Assembly: GCF_002419965.1 (NCBI RefSeq)
Contig: NZ_DIHC01000015.1
Span: 116,671 to 180,670, forward strand
DNA from: Pseudomonas sp. UBA5706
GTDB lineage: Bacteria > Pseudomonadota > Gammaproteobacteria > Pseudomonadales > Pseudomonadaceae
Length of the DNA stretch: 64,000 nt
Direction: 5' to 3'
Of this stretch, positions 33,624-42,999 are shown piece by piece (the first letter of the stretch is position 1; each line of letters begins with the position of its first letter). The position numbers and the translations under genes were made by a program. A model generated the notes under the pieces. The model ran no database searches, had not been told where the DNA came from, and saw only the letters and a program-made list of their open reading frames with translations.

Positions 33624-34670
33624 CTAAAGATTTGAACTCCCGCAAGGCTGCCGATTCCAGTAGCGAAACAACGGCTCGGCCAGGAACAATACAAACAGCA
33701 GCCTCATGACCTGCATCGCCGTGACCAGCGGTACCGACAGTTGCAGCACTTCTGCGGTGAGGCTCATCTCGGCGATGCCGCCGGGCATCATGCCCAGCGT
33801 TAGGGAGCGCAGGTCCAGGTGGGTCGCCGCGCTCAGAGCCAATGCGCAGAGCGCGGCGATGCTCATGGTCAACACCGTGCCCAGCAGGGTACGCCCTATA
33901 AAGGAAGGCGCGCGGCGGAAGAAGGTGCGGTTGAAATGACACCCCAGCCCGCTGCCGATCAGCCATTGCCCCATCTGGCTGCCGCCGTCAGGCAAACCGA
34001 TGTGCAAGTCGAAACCGATGCTGACCACGGCGCTGACCAGCAAAGGGCCGAACAGCCAGGGGTTGGGTTGCTTGAGTCGTTGCCAGCCCCACGCGACCCC
34101 AGCGCCGAGTGGAAAGAGCAGCATCAACCACGACCCATTGACGACCGCGTCATTCACGGGCGGGCCGCCACTGCCCATCAGATATTTGAAAATCGCCGGA
34201 ACGCACAGCACCACCGCCAGCACGCGCAGGCTCTGGCCCGCCGCGACGTTGCTGAGAATGGCGCCATTGCGCGCGCCAAGGTTGACCATTTCGCCTGACC
34301 CACCCGGCATGCTGGAAAAGAACGCCGTTGCGCGGTCTTCCCCGGTGCGCAGCATCAGCCACACCCCGACCACGCTGGAGACGCTGGTCACCAGTGCACC
34401 GAAGAAAATCAGACCGAAATGCGAAAGCACTTGCTCGATGACGATGGGGGTGAAGTGCAGGCCGATCCCGATGCCGACCACCCATTGGCCGCATTTGCGA
34501 CCGCCGGGGATTTCAGCCAGTTGCCATGGGGTCAGGCAGCGGACCAGGATGATCGCCAGCAACGAGCCGACCATCCAGGGCAGGGGCCAGCCGACCTGGC
34601 TGGCGAGGTAACCCCCCGACAGGCCGACCAGCGGTGTTCCCCACCATGTCTTGAAGGGCCGATCAGACAT
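33624..34670 (-). CDS. AbrB-family duplicated membrane protein (putative transporter)
   Basis: A 348-residue integral membrane protein with two AbrB-duplication halves, each bearing the pattern GxxLPWMxGxLL / MPGGxxEM: GWPLPWMVGSLLAII with SSMPGGSGEMVNLG in the first half, and NPWLFGPLLVSAV with GMMPGGIAEMSLTA in the second. Around ten helices are predicted. Older annotations call such proteins ammonia monooxygenases without basis. Its start overlaps the tctA stop by 8 bp, so it belongs to the tricarboxylate transporter operon and may assist that system. Confidence 0.8.
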   Translation of the reverse strand: MSDRPFKTWWGTPLVGLSGGYLASQVGWPLPWMVGSLLAIILVRCLTPWQLAEIPGGRKCGQWVVGIGIGLHFTPIVIEQVLSHFGLIFFGALVTSVSSVVGVWLMLRTGEDRATAFFSSMPGGSGEMVNLGARNGAILSNVAAGQSLRVLAVVLCVPAIFKYLMGSGGPPVNDAVVNGSWLMLLFPLGAGVAWGWQRLKQPNPWLFGPLLVSAVVSIGFDLHIGLPDGGSQMGQWLIGSGLGCHFNRTFFRRAPSFIGRTLLGTVLTMSIAALCALALSAATHLDLRSLTLGMMPGGIAEMSLTAEVLQLSVPLVTAMQVMRLLFVLFLAEPLFRYWNRQPCGSSNL

Positions 34671-36177
34671 CGGCCAGTGCGCGACGCTGAACCGAACGTT
34701 TGCGCCAGATACGAATCAGCGGCAGCACCAACATGCACGCGGTCACCACCCAAACGCCGAGGGTGATCGGGCTGGACCAGAGAATGTCCATCGAGCCGTT
34801 GGAAATCGACAGCGCGCGGCGCAGGTTTTGCTCCATCAGTCCGCCAAGGATGAAGCCCAGCAGGATGGGCGACAGCGGAAAGTCCAGCTTGCGCAGGATG
34901 TAGCCGAAGATGCCAATGCCCACCATCAGGAACAGGTCGAAGGTGGTGGCGTGAACTGCGTAGACGCCGATCCCGGTGATGATTGCGATCACCGGCACCA
35001 GTGCCCAGTTCGGCACGGCCAGAATGCGGGTGAAGATGCGGATCATCGGGATATTGAGGATCACCAGCATGATGTTGGCGATGAACAATGAGGCAATCAG
35101 GCCCCAGACGATATCCGGCTGCTGCTGAAATAGCAGCGGGCCGGGGGTGATGTTGTACAGCGACAACGCGCCGATCATCACCGCCGTGGTGCCTGAGCCC
35201 GGTACGCCCAGCGTCAGCATTGGCACCAGAGCCCCGCAGGCAGTCGCGCCGATAGCGGTTTCCGGGGCCGCCAGGCCGCGCATGTCGCCCTGTCCGAATT
35301 TGCCGCTGGCACCGGCGATACGTTTCTCGGTCATGTAGGTCACGGCGCTGGCCAGCGTCGCACCCGCACCAGGCAACACGCCCATGATGAAACCCATCAG
35401 GCCGCAGCGGATGTTGAGCAGGAACACCGAACTGGCTTCCTTGAAGTTGAACATCATGCGCCCGGTGGCCTTGACCGCTTCCTGGCCGCGATGGGTCTTC
35501 TCCAGCAACAGCAGGATCTCGCTGATGGAGAACAGGCCCAGTACCAGCACGACGAACTGAATGCCGTCGGCCAGATGAATGTTGTCGCCGGTGAAGCGAT
35601 ACACGCCGCTGTTGGCATCGATACCGATGCTGGACAGGAACAGGCCAATGAGTGCCGCGACGAACGTCTTGAGCGGTCGATCGCCGGCCATGCCGCCCAG
35701 GCACACAATCGCGAAAACCATCAGCACGAAATATTCCGCCGGCCCGAAGGCAATCGCCCACTTGGCCAGCAGCGGGGCAAACATCACCATGCCGCAGGTG
35801 GCGATGAACGCGCCGATGAACGAGCTCCATGCCGACAGTGACAACGCCACGCCTGCCAAGCCCTGACGGGCCATCGGGTAGCCGTCCAGCGCGGTCATCA
35901 CGGTGGACGCCTCGCCAGGGATGTTGAGCAGGATCGAGCTGATGCGTCCGCCGTATTCGCAGCCCAGATACACCGCCGCCAACAGGATAAGCGCCGATTC
36001 CGGCGGCAGGCCGAGGGCGAACGCGATCGGGATCAGCAGGGCCACGCCGTTGATCGGGCCCAGCCCCGGCAGCAGGCCGACGATGGTGCCGATCAAGGTA
36101 CCGGAAAGGGCGGTGACCAGGTTGTACGGGGTCAGTGCGACGCCGAAGCCCTGGCCGAGATAGCCGAGAGTGTCCAT
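34663..36177 (-). CDS. tctA: Tripartite tricarboxylate transporter, large permease subunit TctA
   Basis: A 504-residue inner-membrane protein of about 12 helices. It carries the family hallmarks GLLPGLGPINGVALLIPIAF, YLGCEYGGRISSILLNIPGE and a second GVLPGAGATLAS with LTLGVPGSGTTAVMIGAL. With TctB and TctC it forms a secondary, cation-driven, binding-protein-dependent citrate/tricarboxylate importer. The start at 36177 is one base after the tctB stop; the frame upstream of it is non-homologous. Confidence 0.92.
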   Translation of the reverse strand: MDTLGYLGQGFGVALTPYNLVTALSGTLIGTIVGLLPGLGPINGVALLIPIAFALGLPPESALILLAAVYLGCEYGGRISSILLNIPGEASTVMTALDGYPMARQGLAGVALSLSAWSSFIGAFIATCGMVMFAPLLAKWAIAFGPAEYFVLMVFAIVCLGGMAGDRPLKTFVAALIGLFLSSIGIDANSGVYRFTGDNIHLADGIQFVVLVLGLFSISEILLLLEKTHRGQEAVKATGRMMFNFKEASSVFLLNIRCGLMGFIMGVLPGAGATLASAVTYMTEKRIAGASGKFGQGDMRGLAAPETAIGATACGALVPMLTLGVPGSGTTAVMIGALSLYNITPGPLLFQQQPDIVWGLIASLFIANIMLVILNIPMIRIFTRILAVPNWALVPVIAIITGIGVYAVHATTFDLFLMVGIGIFGYILRKLDFPLSPILLGFILGGLMEQNLRRALSISNGSMDILWSSPITLGVWVVTACMLVLPLIRIWRKRSVQRRALADV

Positions 36178-36178
36178 A

Positions 36179-36637
36179 TCAGTTCTCCAGAACGTCGAGC
36201 AGGCCAAGGGGCAGGGGCACATCCATCACTTTGTCGAAGAGCACGTACAGCAGGATGCTCATCACGAGGGTAATGACGATGCTCGGCAGCCACCGGCCGC
36301 CATACAGCCGGGCCATGGGGATGCCGATCAGGATGCTGCTGAGCACGAAGCCTAGCGGCTCGAAGAGGCCGGCGAACACCAGCAACAACAGGGTGCAGAT
36401 GCCAATCTTGATCAGCGTTGGACGGTCCAGCGGCGGTTCGTCTTCGGAATGTTTGATCGGCGTCGGCCGAAACATCATGTACAGCAGAGAAATACCCATG
36501 AGCGCCAGCATCAGCAGCGGAAAGGCACGTGGGCCAACAGGTTCGTAGGAAAACGGCGCCTGATAAGGCCACGCCATCAGCGCAAGACCGATGCAGGCCA
36601 ACAGCAGCACAAAAGCGAAAAGTCGTTGCAAGACCAT
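36179..36637 (-). CDS. tctB: Tripartite tricarboxylate transporter, small subunit TctB
   Basis: A 152-residue membrane protein with four hydrophobic helices and the TctB pattern (YEPVGPRAFPLLMLALM in the first loop, then FAGLFEPLGFVLSSILIGIPMARLYGGRW). It is the small membrane partner of TctA. The gene is between tctC and tctA with 77 bp and 1 bp spacers. Confidence 0.9.
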   Translation of the reverse strand: MVLQRLFAFVLLLACIGLALMAWPYQAPFSYEPVGPRAFPLLMLALMGISLLYMMFRPTPIKHSEDEPPLDRPTLIKIGICTLLLLVFAGLFEPLGFVLSSILIGIPMARLYGGRWLPSIVITLVMSILLYVLFDKVMDVPLPLGLLDVLEN

Positions 36638-36714
36638 GGAAAGCTCCTGGGTTACGCCGCGAAGAAGGCGGCGTAAGCCCTAGTCGGTCAGTGAGAGCCA
36701 GTCAAACCAGGCAT

Positions 36715-37692
36715 TTACTGAATCAGGCCGAATTCCTTGGCCAGCATCTTGTAATCGGCGACCTGTTTCTTCACGTAGGCGTCCAGCTCCGGGCCGGTCA
36801 TCGCGAACGGGAACAACTCGCGCTGGTCTCGCAGCTTGGCGAAGTCATCGGACGCCAGCAGCTTGTCGAACGAGGCTTTCCACCAGTTGTAATCGTCGTC
36901 GCTGACCTTCGGCCCCAGGTAGAAGCCGCGCACCACCGGCCAGACGATGTCGTAGCCTTGTTCCTTGGCCGTCGGGATGTGTTTCATTTCCGGCTCGTCC
37001 AGACGCTCGTCGGAGAACACCGCCAGCAAGCGCATGTCGCCGCTGAGGATGTGTGGCATGGAGTCGGAAATATCGGTAGAGCCCACCTGAATGTGGCCAC
37101 CGAGCAGGGCCGTAGCGATTTCACCGCCGCCTTCGAGGGCTACGTAACGCAGGTCGCGCGGATTGATACCGGCGGCCTTGGCGATCAGCGCGGTCTGCAT
37201 CCAGTCCTGGCTGCCGACGGTGCCGCCTGAGCCGATGACGACTTTGCTCGGGTCGGCTTTCAGCGCTTTGACCAGGTCATCGAGGTTCTTGTAGGGCGAG
37301 TCGGCCTTGACCGCGATGGCGCCGTAGCTGGTGCCTACTGCGGCCAGCCAACGCACGGCGTTTTCGTCGAAACGACCGAACTTGCCTTGGGCCAGGTTGA
37401 GCAGCGAACCGCTGGACCAGGCAACCAGCGTGCCCGCATCGGCAGGACGTTGCGCCACCACTGCGTTGTACGCCACCGCGCCCACGCCGCCCGGCATGTA
37501 CGTCACACGCATCGGTTTGCTCAGCAGCTTTTCGTTAACCAGCGCGCTTTGCGCCAGTTTGCAGGTCAGGTCGAAGCCACCACCCGGCGAGGCTGGCGCG
37601 ATGCATTCAGGGCGGTTGGGCTCGGCCCACAATTGAGTGGCTACCAGCATGCAGCTGGCAGCGACGCAGATACGGCGCAACGATAGGTTCAT
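36715..37692 (-). CDS. tctC: Tricarboxylate-binding periplasmic protein TctC
   Basis: A 325-residue solute-binding protein. The signal peptide (MNLSLRRICVAASCMLVATQLWA) is followed by the two-lobed Bug/TctC fold: CIAPASPGGGFDLTCKLAQ (substrate carboxylate contact), MPGGVGAVAYN, and VIGSGGTVGSQDWMQT. It captures citrate or related tricarboxylates in the periplasm for TctAB. It is the first gene of tctCBA-abrB. In P. aeruginosa the porin gene opdH precedes tctC; here it is absent. Confidence 0.92.
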   Translation of the reverse strand: MNLSLRRICVAASCMLVATQLWAEPNRPECIAPASPGGGFDLTCKLAQSALVNEKLLSKPMRVTYMPGGVGAVAYNAVVAQRPADAGTLVAWSSGSLLNLAQGKFGRFDENAVRWLAAVGTSYGAIAVKADSPYKNLDDLVKALKADPSKVVIGSGGTVGSQDWMQTALIAKAAGINPRDLRYVALEGGGEIATALLGGHIQVGSTDISDSMPHILSGDMRLLAVFSDERLDEPEMKHIPTAKEQGYDIVWPVVRGFYLGPKVSDDDYNWWKASFDKLLASDDFAKLRDQRELFPFAMTGPELDAYVKKQVADYKMLAKEFGLIQ

Positions 37693-38022
37693 GGTCAGTC
37701 TCCGAAGGAGTTGTTGTTCTGGATGCGTTCGGGTTAGCGATCAGACTGTCGTTCCACGGCATTGCGAGCCTGGGGCGATCATGTCAATCACGGGAAAACG
37801 GGACGTGACGATGCACAGCGCGGCGTGGCGAAGTGTACTCAAAACAGGACGGGGTTCAGACGGCGCTATGGCCGGGATATGCAGTGATGGCATCACCGGT
37901 GACTCCGATATTGTTTTTATTGTTGAAAACGCATCGAGGCGTTTTTCGTCACGACCTTGGACGATACGCATGCGCACAGGGCGCATTTGTAACGAGTCGT
38001 GGCAGGATCCTAATCAGCGAAG
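37693..38022. other. tctC-tctD intergenic region, gene-free part
   Basis: About 330 bp between the divergent tctC and tctD genes where P. aeruginosa has opdH. No opdH remnant is recognisable in any frame. The only clear signal is the direct-repeat array that follows. Confidence 0.6.
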
Positions 38023-38061
38023 CTTTCATTAACCTTTCAACGACCTTTCATGAAGCTTTCA
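38023..38061. promoter_or_regulatory. Four CTTTCA direct repeats at 11-bp period (probable TctD operator)
   Basis: CTTTCA occurs at 38023, 38034, 38045 and 38056, that is, every 11 bases, with a weaker CTTTCG at 38070. Direct repeats on one helix face are the usual binding sites of OmpR/PhoB-type regulators. The array lies in the divergent tctC/tctD promoter region, 110 bp before tctD. Confidence 0.75.
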
Positions 38062-38171
38062 GGTGAAGACTTTCGAACGCCGATGCCGGATTTTCGACGG
38101 TTTGAGCCTTCACAGCCAACGTTGCGCCTGTAAACTCCGCCTCCACCAAATGCTCCAGTCGGGAGAAGCCG

Positions 38172-38843
38172 ATGCGTGTCCTGCTTGTCGAAGATCACCT
38201 GCAGCTGGCTGAAAGTGTCGCGCTTGCGCTCAAGGGCAGCGGGTTGACCGTGGATGTTCTGCATGATGGTGTGGCCGCTGACCTGGCGCTGGGCAGCGAA
38301 GAATATGCCGTGGCGATTCTCGATGTCGGTCTGCCGCGGATGGACGGTTTCGATGTGTTGGCCAGGCTGCGCGCTCGGGGCAAGAACACGCCAGTGTTGA
38401 TGCTCACTGCGCGCAGCGACGTCAAGGATCGCGTGCACGGCCTGAACCTGGGGGCCGACGACTACCTGGCAAAGCCTTTCGAATTGTCCGAGCTGGAGGC
38501 GCGGGTCAAGGCGCTGTTGCGTCGCAGTGTGCTGGGCGGCGAACGTCAGCAACGATGCGGGGTGTTGATCTACGATCTGGACACGCGACGCTTCACCCTG
38601 GGGGACGAGGCACTGACCCTGACGTCTCGCGAGCAGTCGGTGCTCGAAGCCCTCATCGCCCGCCCGGGCCGGGTGATGAGCAAGGAACAACTGGCCGCGC
38701 AGGTTTTCGGTCTGGACGAGGAGGCCAGCGCCGACGCCATCGAAATCTACGTGCATCGCCTGCGCAAAAAGCTCGATGGGCACCCCATCGCCATCGTGAC
38801 ATTCCGGGGGCTGGGTTACCTGCTGGAAAGCCGGGATGCTTAA
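38172..38843 (+). CDS. tctD: OmpR-family response regulator TctD
   Basis: A 223-residue regulator. The receiver domain (1-~115) has acidic LVEDH, the phosphoacceptor aspartate in ILDVGLPRMDG and the lysine in YLAKPF. The winged-helix effector domain (about 130-220) ends with EIYVHRLRKKLDG and FRGLGYLL. It pairs with the kinase encoded by the overlapping next gene and, from synteny, controls tctCBA in response to tricarboxylates. Confidence 0.9.
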   Translation: MRVLLVEDHLQLAESVALALKGSGLTVDVLHDGVAADLALGSEEYAVAILDVGLPRMDGFDVLARLRARGKNTPVLMLTARSDVKDRVHGLNLGADDYLAKPFELSELEARVKALLRRSVLGGERQQRCGVLIYDLDTRRFTLGDEALTLTSREQSVLEALIARPGRVMSKEQLAAQVFGLDEEASADAIEIYVHRLRKKLDGHPIAIVTFRGLGYLLESRDA

Positions 38844-40251
38844 CCCGTTCCCGTCAGCGGAAAACAGCCTGCGCTGGCGGCTGCTGTGGAACCTGGGCTT
38901 GCTGCTGGTGGTGTTGATGATCGCCAGCGGCATGAGTGCTTACTGGAACGGTCGGGAAGCCGCAGATATCGCTTACGATCGCACCCTGCTGGCCTCGGCC
39001 CGGACCATCGCCGCGGGGCTGTCCGAGCGTGACGGCACGCTTAGCGCCGATGTGCCCTACGTCGCCCTGGATACCTTTGCTTACGACAGCGCCGGACGGA
39101 TTTACTACCAGGTCAACGATATCCATCAGAAGCTGATCTCCGGCTACGAAAACCTGCCCGCGCCGCCGCTGGGAACCCCGCGCACCGATGACTACCCGGC
39201 ACTGGCCAAATTCTACAGCGCCCGTTATCAGGGCCAGGATGTGCGCGTGGTGAGTCTGCTCAAAGCCGTCAGTGAGCCGAACATGAACGGCGTTGCCGAA
39301 ATTCGCGTGGCCGAAACCGAAGAGCAACGGGTGAACATGGCCCGCAGCCTGATGGCCGATACCCTGCTGCGGTTGGGGATGCTTGGCAGTGGTGCATTAT
39401 TGCTGGTGTGGTTCACCGTCAGCGCCGCGCTGCGCCCGCTGGATCGTCTGCGCACGGCGGTGGAAGAGCGTCAGCCCGATGACCTGCGTTCGTTACCCCT
39501 GGTAGAGGTGCAGCACGAGTTGCGTCCTCTGGTGAGTTCGCTGAACCATTTTACGGGACGGTTGCGCATGCAGTTCGAGCGACAGGCCCAGTTCATCGCC
39601 GATGCGGCCCACGAACTGCGCACCCCTCTTGCGGCGTTGAAGGCTCGGGTCGAGCTGGGGCTGCGCAGCCAGGACCCGGCCGGATGGCGCAGCACCCTGG
39701 AAAGCGCGGCATCGGGCACCGACAAGCTAACCCATCTGGCCAACCAGCTGCTTTCGCTGGCGCGCATCGAAAACGGCGCCCGGGCGATTGCCGAGGGCGG
39801 TGCGCAGTCGCTGGATCTGAGTCAGCTGGCCCGGGAGCTGGGCATGGCCATGGCGCCGTTGGCGCATGCGCGGGGCGTTGCGTTGGCGCTGGAAGCGGAC
39901 GCGCCGGTGTGGATGCGCGGCGAGCCGACACTGCTCAATGAACTGCTCAGCAACCTTGTGGATAATGCCTTGGCGCATACACCGCCGGGCGGCAATGTTG
40001 TACTGCGGGTGCACTCACCCTGTGTACTGGAGGTCGAGGATGATGGCCCAGGCATCCCGCTGCATGAGCGCGACCGCGTATTCGAGCGGTTTTACCGGCG
40101 CCATCAGCAAGGTGCGGGGGCGGGGCTGGGGTTGGCCATCGTCGGCGAAATCTGCCGTGCGCATCTGGCGCAGATCACTTTGCACGATGGTGCGCAGCGG
40201 GGCTTGAAGGTGAGGGTAACGTTTGCAGCGCCGGAGGGCGAGGTGCGGTAG
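38836..40251 (+). CDS. tctE: Sensor histidine kinase TctE
   Basis: A 471-residue kinase starting 8 bp inside tctD. Transmembrane helices near residues 17-38 and 180-200 flank a ~140-residue periplasmic sensor. A HAMP-like linker, the DHp domain with the phosphohistidine in FIADAAHELRTPLAALKAR, and the ATPase domain (NLVDNALAHTP, DDGPGIP, GAGLGLAIV) follow. It is predicted to sense citrate or a similar acid and phosphorylate TctD. Confidence 0.9.
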   Translation: MLNPFPSAENSLRWRLLWNLGLLLVVLMIASGMSAYWNGREAADIAYDRTLLASARTIAAGLSERDGTLSADVPYVALDTFAYDSAGRIYYQVNDIHQKLISGYENLPAPPLGTPRTDDYPALAKFYSARYQGQDVRVVSLLKAVSEPNMNGVAEIRVAETEEQRVNMARSLMADTLLRLGMLGSGALLLVWFTVSAALRPLDRLRTAVEERQPDDLRSLPLVEVQHELRPLVSSLNHFTGRLRMQFERQAQFIADAAHELRTPLAALKARVELGLRSQDPAGWRSTLESAASGTDKLTHLANQLLSLARIENGARAIAEGGAQSLDLSQLARELGMAMAPLAHARGVALALEADAPVWMRGEPTLLNELLSNLVDNALAHTPPGGNVVLRVHSPCVLEVEDDGPGIPLHERDRVFERFYRRHQQGAGAGLGLAIVGEICRAHLAQITLHDGAQRGLKVRVTFAAPEGEVR

Positions 40252-40296
40252 ACACACTCCTATCGATCACACAGCACGTCATTGGGTATGAGGCGC

Positions 40297-41118
40297 TCAG
40301 TACAACAGCGTCATCGCATCATTCATCTGCCCGATCAGCTCGCCGCTGGCCATGTTCAATCCCAATTGTGCCGCGGCGGGCATGCCCAGTACGTCGAGGT
40401 TTGGGTAAGGCCGGCCCGTGACTTCATGCACGTGCACGGTCGCGACCTGGACCAGATCCACGTAATCGGCTTGCTGGGAAACCCGGCTGAAATCCTGAAA
40501 CTGACGTGGCACGATTGCCAGGGCGTCCGGGAAATCCCATGAACGCAGCAAGCGTTCGCCAATGATCGGGTGAATGCGCTCGATCACATGATTAAGGCTC
40601 ACGGCGTCAGCCAGCAATTCGAAGTTGTCCTCGGCGTAGGTCAGGATCGGCAGCACCCCAATGAGATGAATCAACCCCGCCAGCGTTGCCTTGTCAGCCT
40701 TGAGGTGGCTGCGTCGGTAGCTCAGTAGGTTGCTCACGCCGGCCACTTGCAGGCTGAGCTTCCAGATATCGCGCATCTTGTTTTCGATCACATAGGATTT
40801 GGCGTGGAACATCTGCTCCACCACCAGCCCTATCGCGAGGTTGCAGGTGTAATTCACGCCGAGGCGACGCACCGCGGTCAGGACGTCGCTGACCTCGAAA
40901 TTAGGTCGCAACAGCGGGCTGTTGACCACCTTGATCAAGCGTGCGGACAGTGCGGTATCACTGCCAATGACCTTGCTCAGCGCAAGGATACTGATTTCAG
41001 AGTCTTCGGCAGCCAGACGAATTTTCATCGCTACTTCGGGGAGCGTAGGCAGAAACAGGGCGTCCTTGTCGATCGCCTTGATCAGGTCCCTCTGCACCTC
41101 ATCAGCCATGCTGCTCAT
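40297..41118 (-). CDS. HDOD-domain protein
   Basis: A 273-residue cytosolic protein whose HDOD domain covers about residues 15-215: LPTLPEVAMKIRLAAEDSEISILALSKVIGSDTALSARLIKVVNSP, then HLKADKATLAGLIHLIG. The domain resembles HD phosphohydrolases but normally lacks metal-binding residues and works as a signalling scaffold. The start at 41118 has AGAG upstream; an ATG nine bases later is an alternative. It lies 67 bp downstream of ygfZ and may be co-transcribed. Confidence 0.82.
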   Translation of the reverse strand: MSSMADEVQRDLIKAIDKDALFLPTLPEVAMKIRLAAEDSEISILALSKVIGSDTALSARLIKVVNSPLLRPNFEVSDVLTAVRRLGVNYTCNLAIGLVVEQMFHAKSYVIENKMRDIWKLSLQVAGVSNLLSYRRSHLKADKATLAGLIHLIGVLPILTYAEDNFELLADAVSLNHVIERIHPIIGERLLRSWDFPDALAIVPRQFQDFSRVSQQADYVDLVQVATVHVHEVTGRPYPNLDVLGMPAAAQLGLNMASGELIGQMNDAMTLLY

Positions 41119-41185
41119 ATCGAATCTCTGGATAGTGCATTGCGACACCCCGGCGATACGGGGGCAGGACGCAGACAGCTGCGAC

Positions 41186-42127
41186 TCAACGCTGTGTCTC
41201 GAGTTTGGCATCCAAAGTGTAGGGCAGTTCGAGCACTTTCAAGGCCGGGCCATCGGCTGTGCCCAAATGGATGTTGCCGTTCTCGACCGCATCGGCTTGC
41301 AGCACTGCCAGTAACTCGATACCGGAGTCGCCACGCGCTGCCACCACGACGTTGCCCACTGCGCTGGCGTGGACCGCAGAGAACAGGGCCGCGCCTGGCT
41401 CCGGCACTTCGCTGCCTTCCAGCGACAGGCGATACTGGCGGCGCTTGAGTTTGCCCAGATACTGCATCCGCGCAACGATTTCCTGACCGGTGTAGCAGCC
41501 TTTTTTGAAGCTGACGCCACCTACGGCCTGCAAATTGATCATCTGTGGAATGAATTCTTCGCGTGTCTGGGCGAATACCTGACCGATCCCGGCGCGAATC
41601 TGCCCCAGCAGCCAGTCGTTCAGTGAGCCCTGAGGCAACTGCGCGGCCAGACGGCTTTGCACATCTGCGGCCTGATCGGCACGAACCCACAGCTCGGCGC
41701 GAGCGGGAGAGATGCGGATGGCGATCAGATCGTTGGCGCGCACGACTGCATCGGTATCCTGAGCAAGGTCCAGACCCAGGTTCGCCAGGGCGCTGTCGGC
41801 ATCGTTCAGTCCAAAGCGGGCCCAGGTAGCGCTTTCGTCGGTCAGTTTGGACTTGGAGAAGACGGCGTACTTTTTCAGGTCCAGCAGCTGCGGCTCGATC
41901 AGCTCGTGGGCCATCGCCAGCACCGCGCCGTCACCTTCCAGGAGAATGCGGAAGCTGGACTGCATGCGGCCTTTCTGTGTGCAACGGGCACCGAGCGTGG
42001 CTTTGGCCTCGCTCAGATAATCCATATGGCAGGTCAGTTGGCCTTGCAGGAATTTGCTGGCGTCTGCGCCGCGAACGGCGAGCACACCTTCGTGGGAGAG
42101 GGGGCAAAAGAAAGCTGAATCGGCCAT
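41186..42127 (-). CDS. ygfZ: YgfZ: folate-binding iron-sulfur cluster assembly factor
   Basis: A 313-residue protein of the GcvT-like fold. It has the invariant YgfZ motif KGCYTGQEIVAR with the reactive cysteine, the N-terminal VRGADASKFLQGQLTCH and CTQKGRM. YgfZ supports assembly or repair of certain Fe-S enzymes with folate. It is divergent from sdhE, with 166 bp between the start codons. Confidence 0.9.
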   Translation of the reverse strand: MADSAFFCPLSHEGVLAVRGADASKFLQGQLTCHMDYLSEAKATLGARCTQKGRMQSSFRILLEGDGAVLAMAHELIEPQLLDLKKYAVFSKSKLTDESATWARFGLNDADSALANLGLDLAQDTDAVVRANDLIAIRISPARAELWVRADQAADVQSRLAAQLPQGSLNDWLLGQIRAGIGQVFAQTREEFIPQMINLQAVGGVSFKKGCYTGQEIVARMQYLGKLKRRQYRLSLEGSEVPEPGAALFSAVHASAVGNVVVAARGDSGIELLAVLQADAVENGNIHLGTADGPALKVLELPYTLDAKLETQR

Positions 42128-42293
42128 GAGTCATCGCAGGGGTAAAAGTCTGGGGCACCATCATAGTGCCCAGCCTGGTTTATGGGTATATCCAAGTCTC
42201 GATAATGAGCGTGTGCAAAAGCCTGCGACTAAGTGCGGGTTCGCCCGATGACGCTGCCCCTGTATACTCGCCGCCAAATTCGAGGAGCGCTCC

Positions 42294-42548
42294 ATGGTCG
42301 AAGAAATTGAACTCAACCGCCTCTTTTGGCACAGCCGTCGCGGCATGCTCGAGCTGGATGTCTTGCTGGTGCCGTTTGTCAAAGAGGTCTACCCCTCGCT
42401 CAACGACGTTGACCGCGCGCTCTACGTTCGCCTGCTGACCTGCGAAGACCAGGACATGTTCGTCTGGTTCATGCAGCGCGGAGAATCGGAAGATCCCGAG
42501 CTCCAACGCATGGTTCGCATGATTCTGGACCGTGTCCAGCCGAAATGA
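42294..42548 (+). CDS. sdhE: SdhE: FAD assembly factor for succinate dehydrogenase
   Basis: An 84-residue protein with the RGxxE motif (Arg16-Gly17 and Glu20 in SRRGMLELD) essential for flavinylation of SdhA and FrdA. Length is standard. It overlaps the next gene by 17 bp. In E. coli literature the same protein was also called CptB, antitoxin partner of the adjacent YgfX/CptA. Confidence 0.93.
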   Translation: MVEEIELNRLFWHSRRGMLELDVLLVPFVKEVYPSLNDVDRALYVRLLTCEDQDMFVWFMQRGESEDPELQRMVRMILDRVQPK

Positions 42549-42999
42549 TCGTTTCGAATGCCGCTGGCAGCCCTCCCGAGGCCTGCTGGCGGCATACGTC
42601 GGCGCGCAGGCGCTGGCTCTGATATCGCTTGTTCTCCTTGAAATACCCCTATGGGCCAAGTCGGCCGGCGCCTTTGCGTGCCTGCTTCATGGCTTGCGCA
42701 ATCTGCCGCGCTCGATCCTGTTGAGCGACGATCGGGCTTACACCGGCCTGCGACGAGACGGCCAGGGCTGGGCATTGTGGAACCCACACGAAGGCTGGCA
42801 GCCGGTACGACTGAGCCCCGACAGCATCGCCTTACCGCGCGTCGTGGTGCTCAGATTCCGGCCGGCTGGCGGCACTTGGTTTAATCGGTATTGGGCCAGG
42901 AGCATTTGCATCCCGAGCGATGCCATGACCCCCGATTTGCACCGGCGTTTGCGGTTGCGTCTGAAATTCAGTCGACGTAGGTGGGCGGCACCAGAATAG
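42532..42999 (+). CDS. ygfX: YgfX (CptA)-family membrane protein
   Basis: A 155-residue protein starting at a GTG inside sdhE. The N-terminal ~55 residues hold a hydrophobic hairpin (LLAAYVGAQALALISLVLL and a second short helix); the rest is a soluble domain with SDDRAYTGLRRDGQGWALWNPHEGW. In E. coli this family has been described as a toxin acting on cytoskeletal proteins and as a partner of SdhE. Its 3' end overlaps nadB by 32 bp on the opposite strand. Confidence 0.8.
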   Translation: MSSRNDRFECRWQPSRGLLAAYVGAQALALISLVLLEIPLWAKSAGAFACLLHGLRNLPRSILLSDDRAYTGLRRDGQGWALWNPHEGWQPVRLSPDSIALPRVVVLRFRPAGGTWFNRYWARSICIPSDAMTPDLHRRLRLRLKFSRRRWAAPE

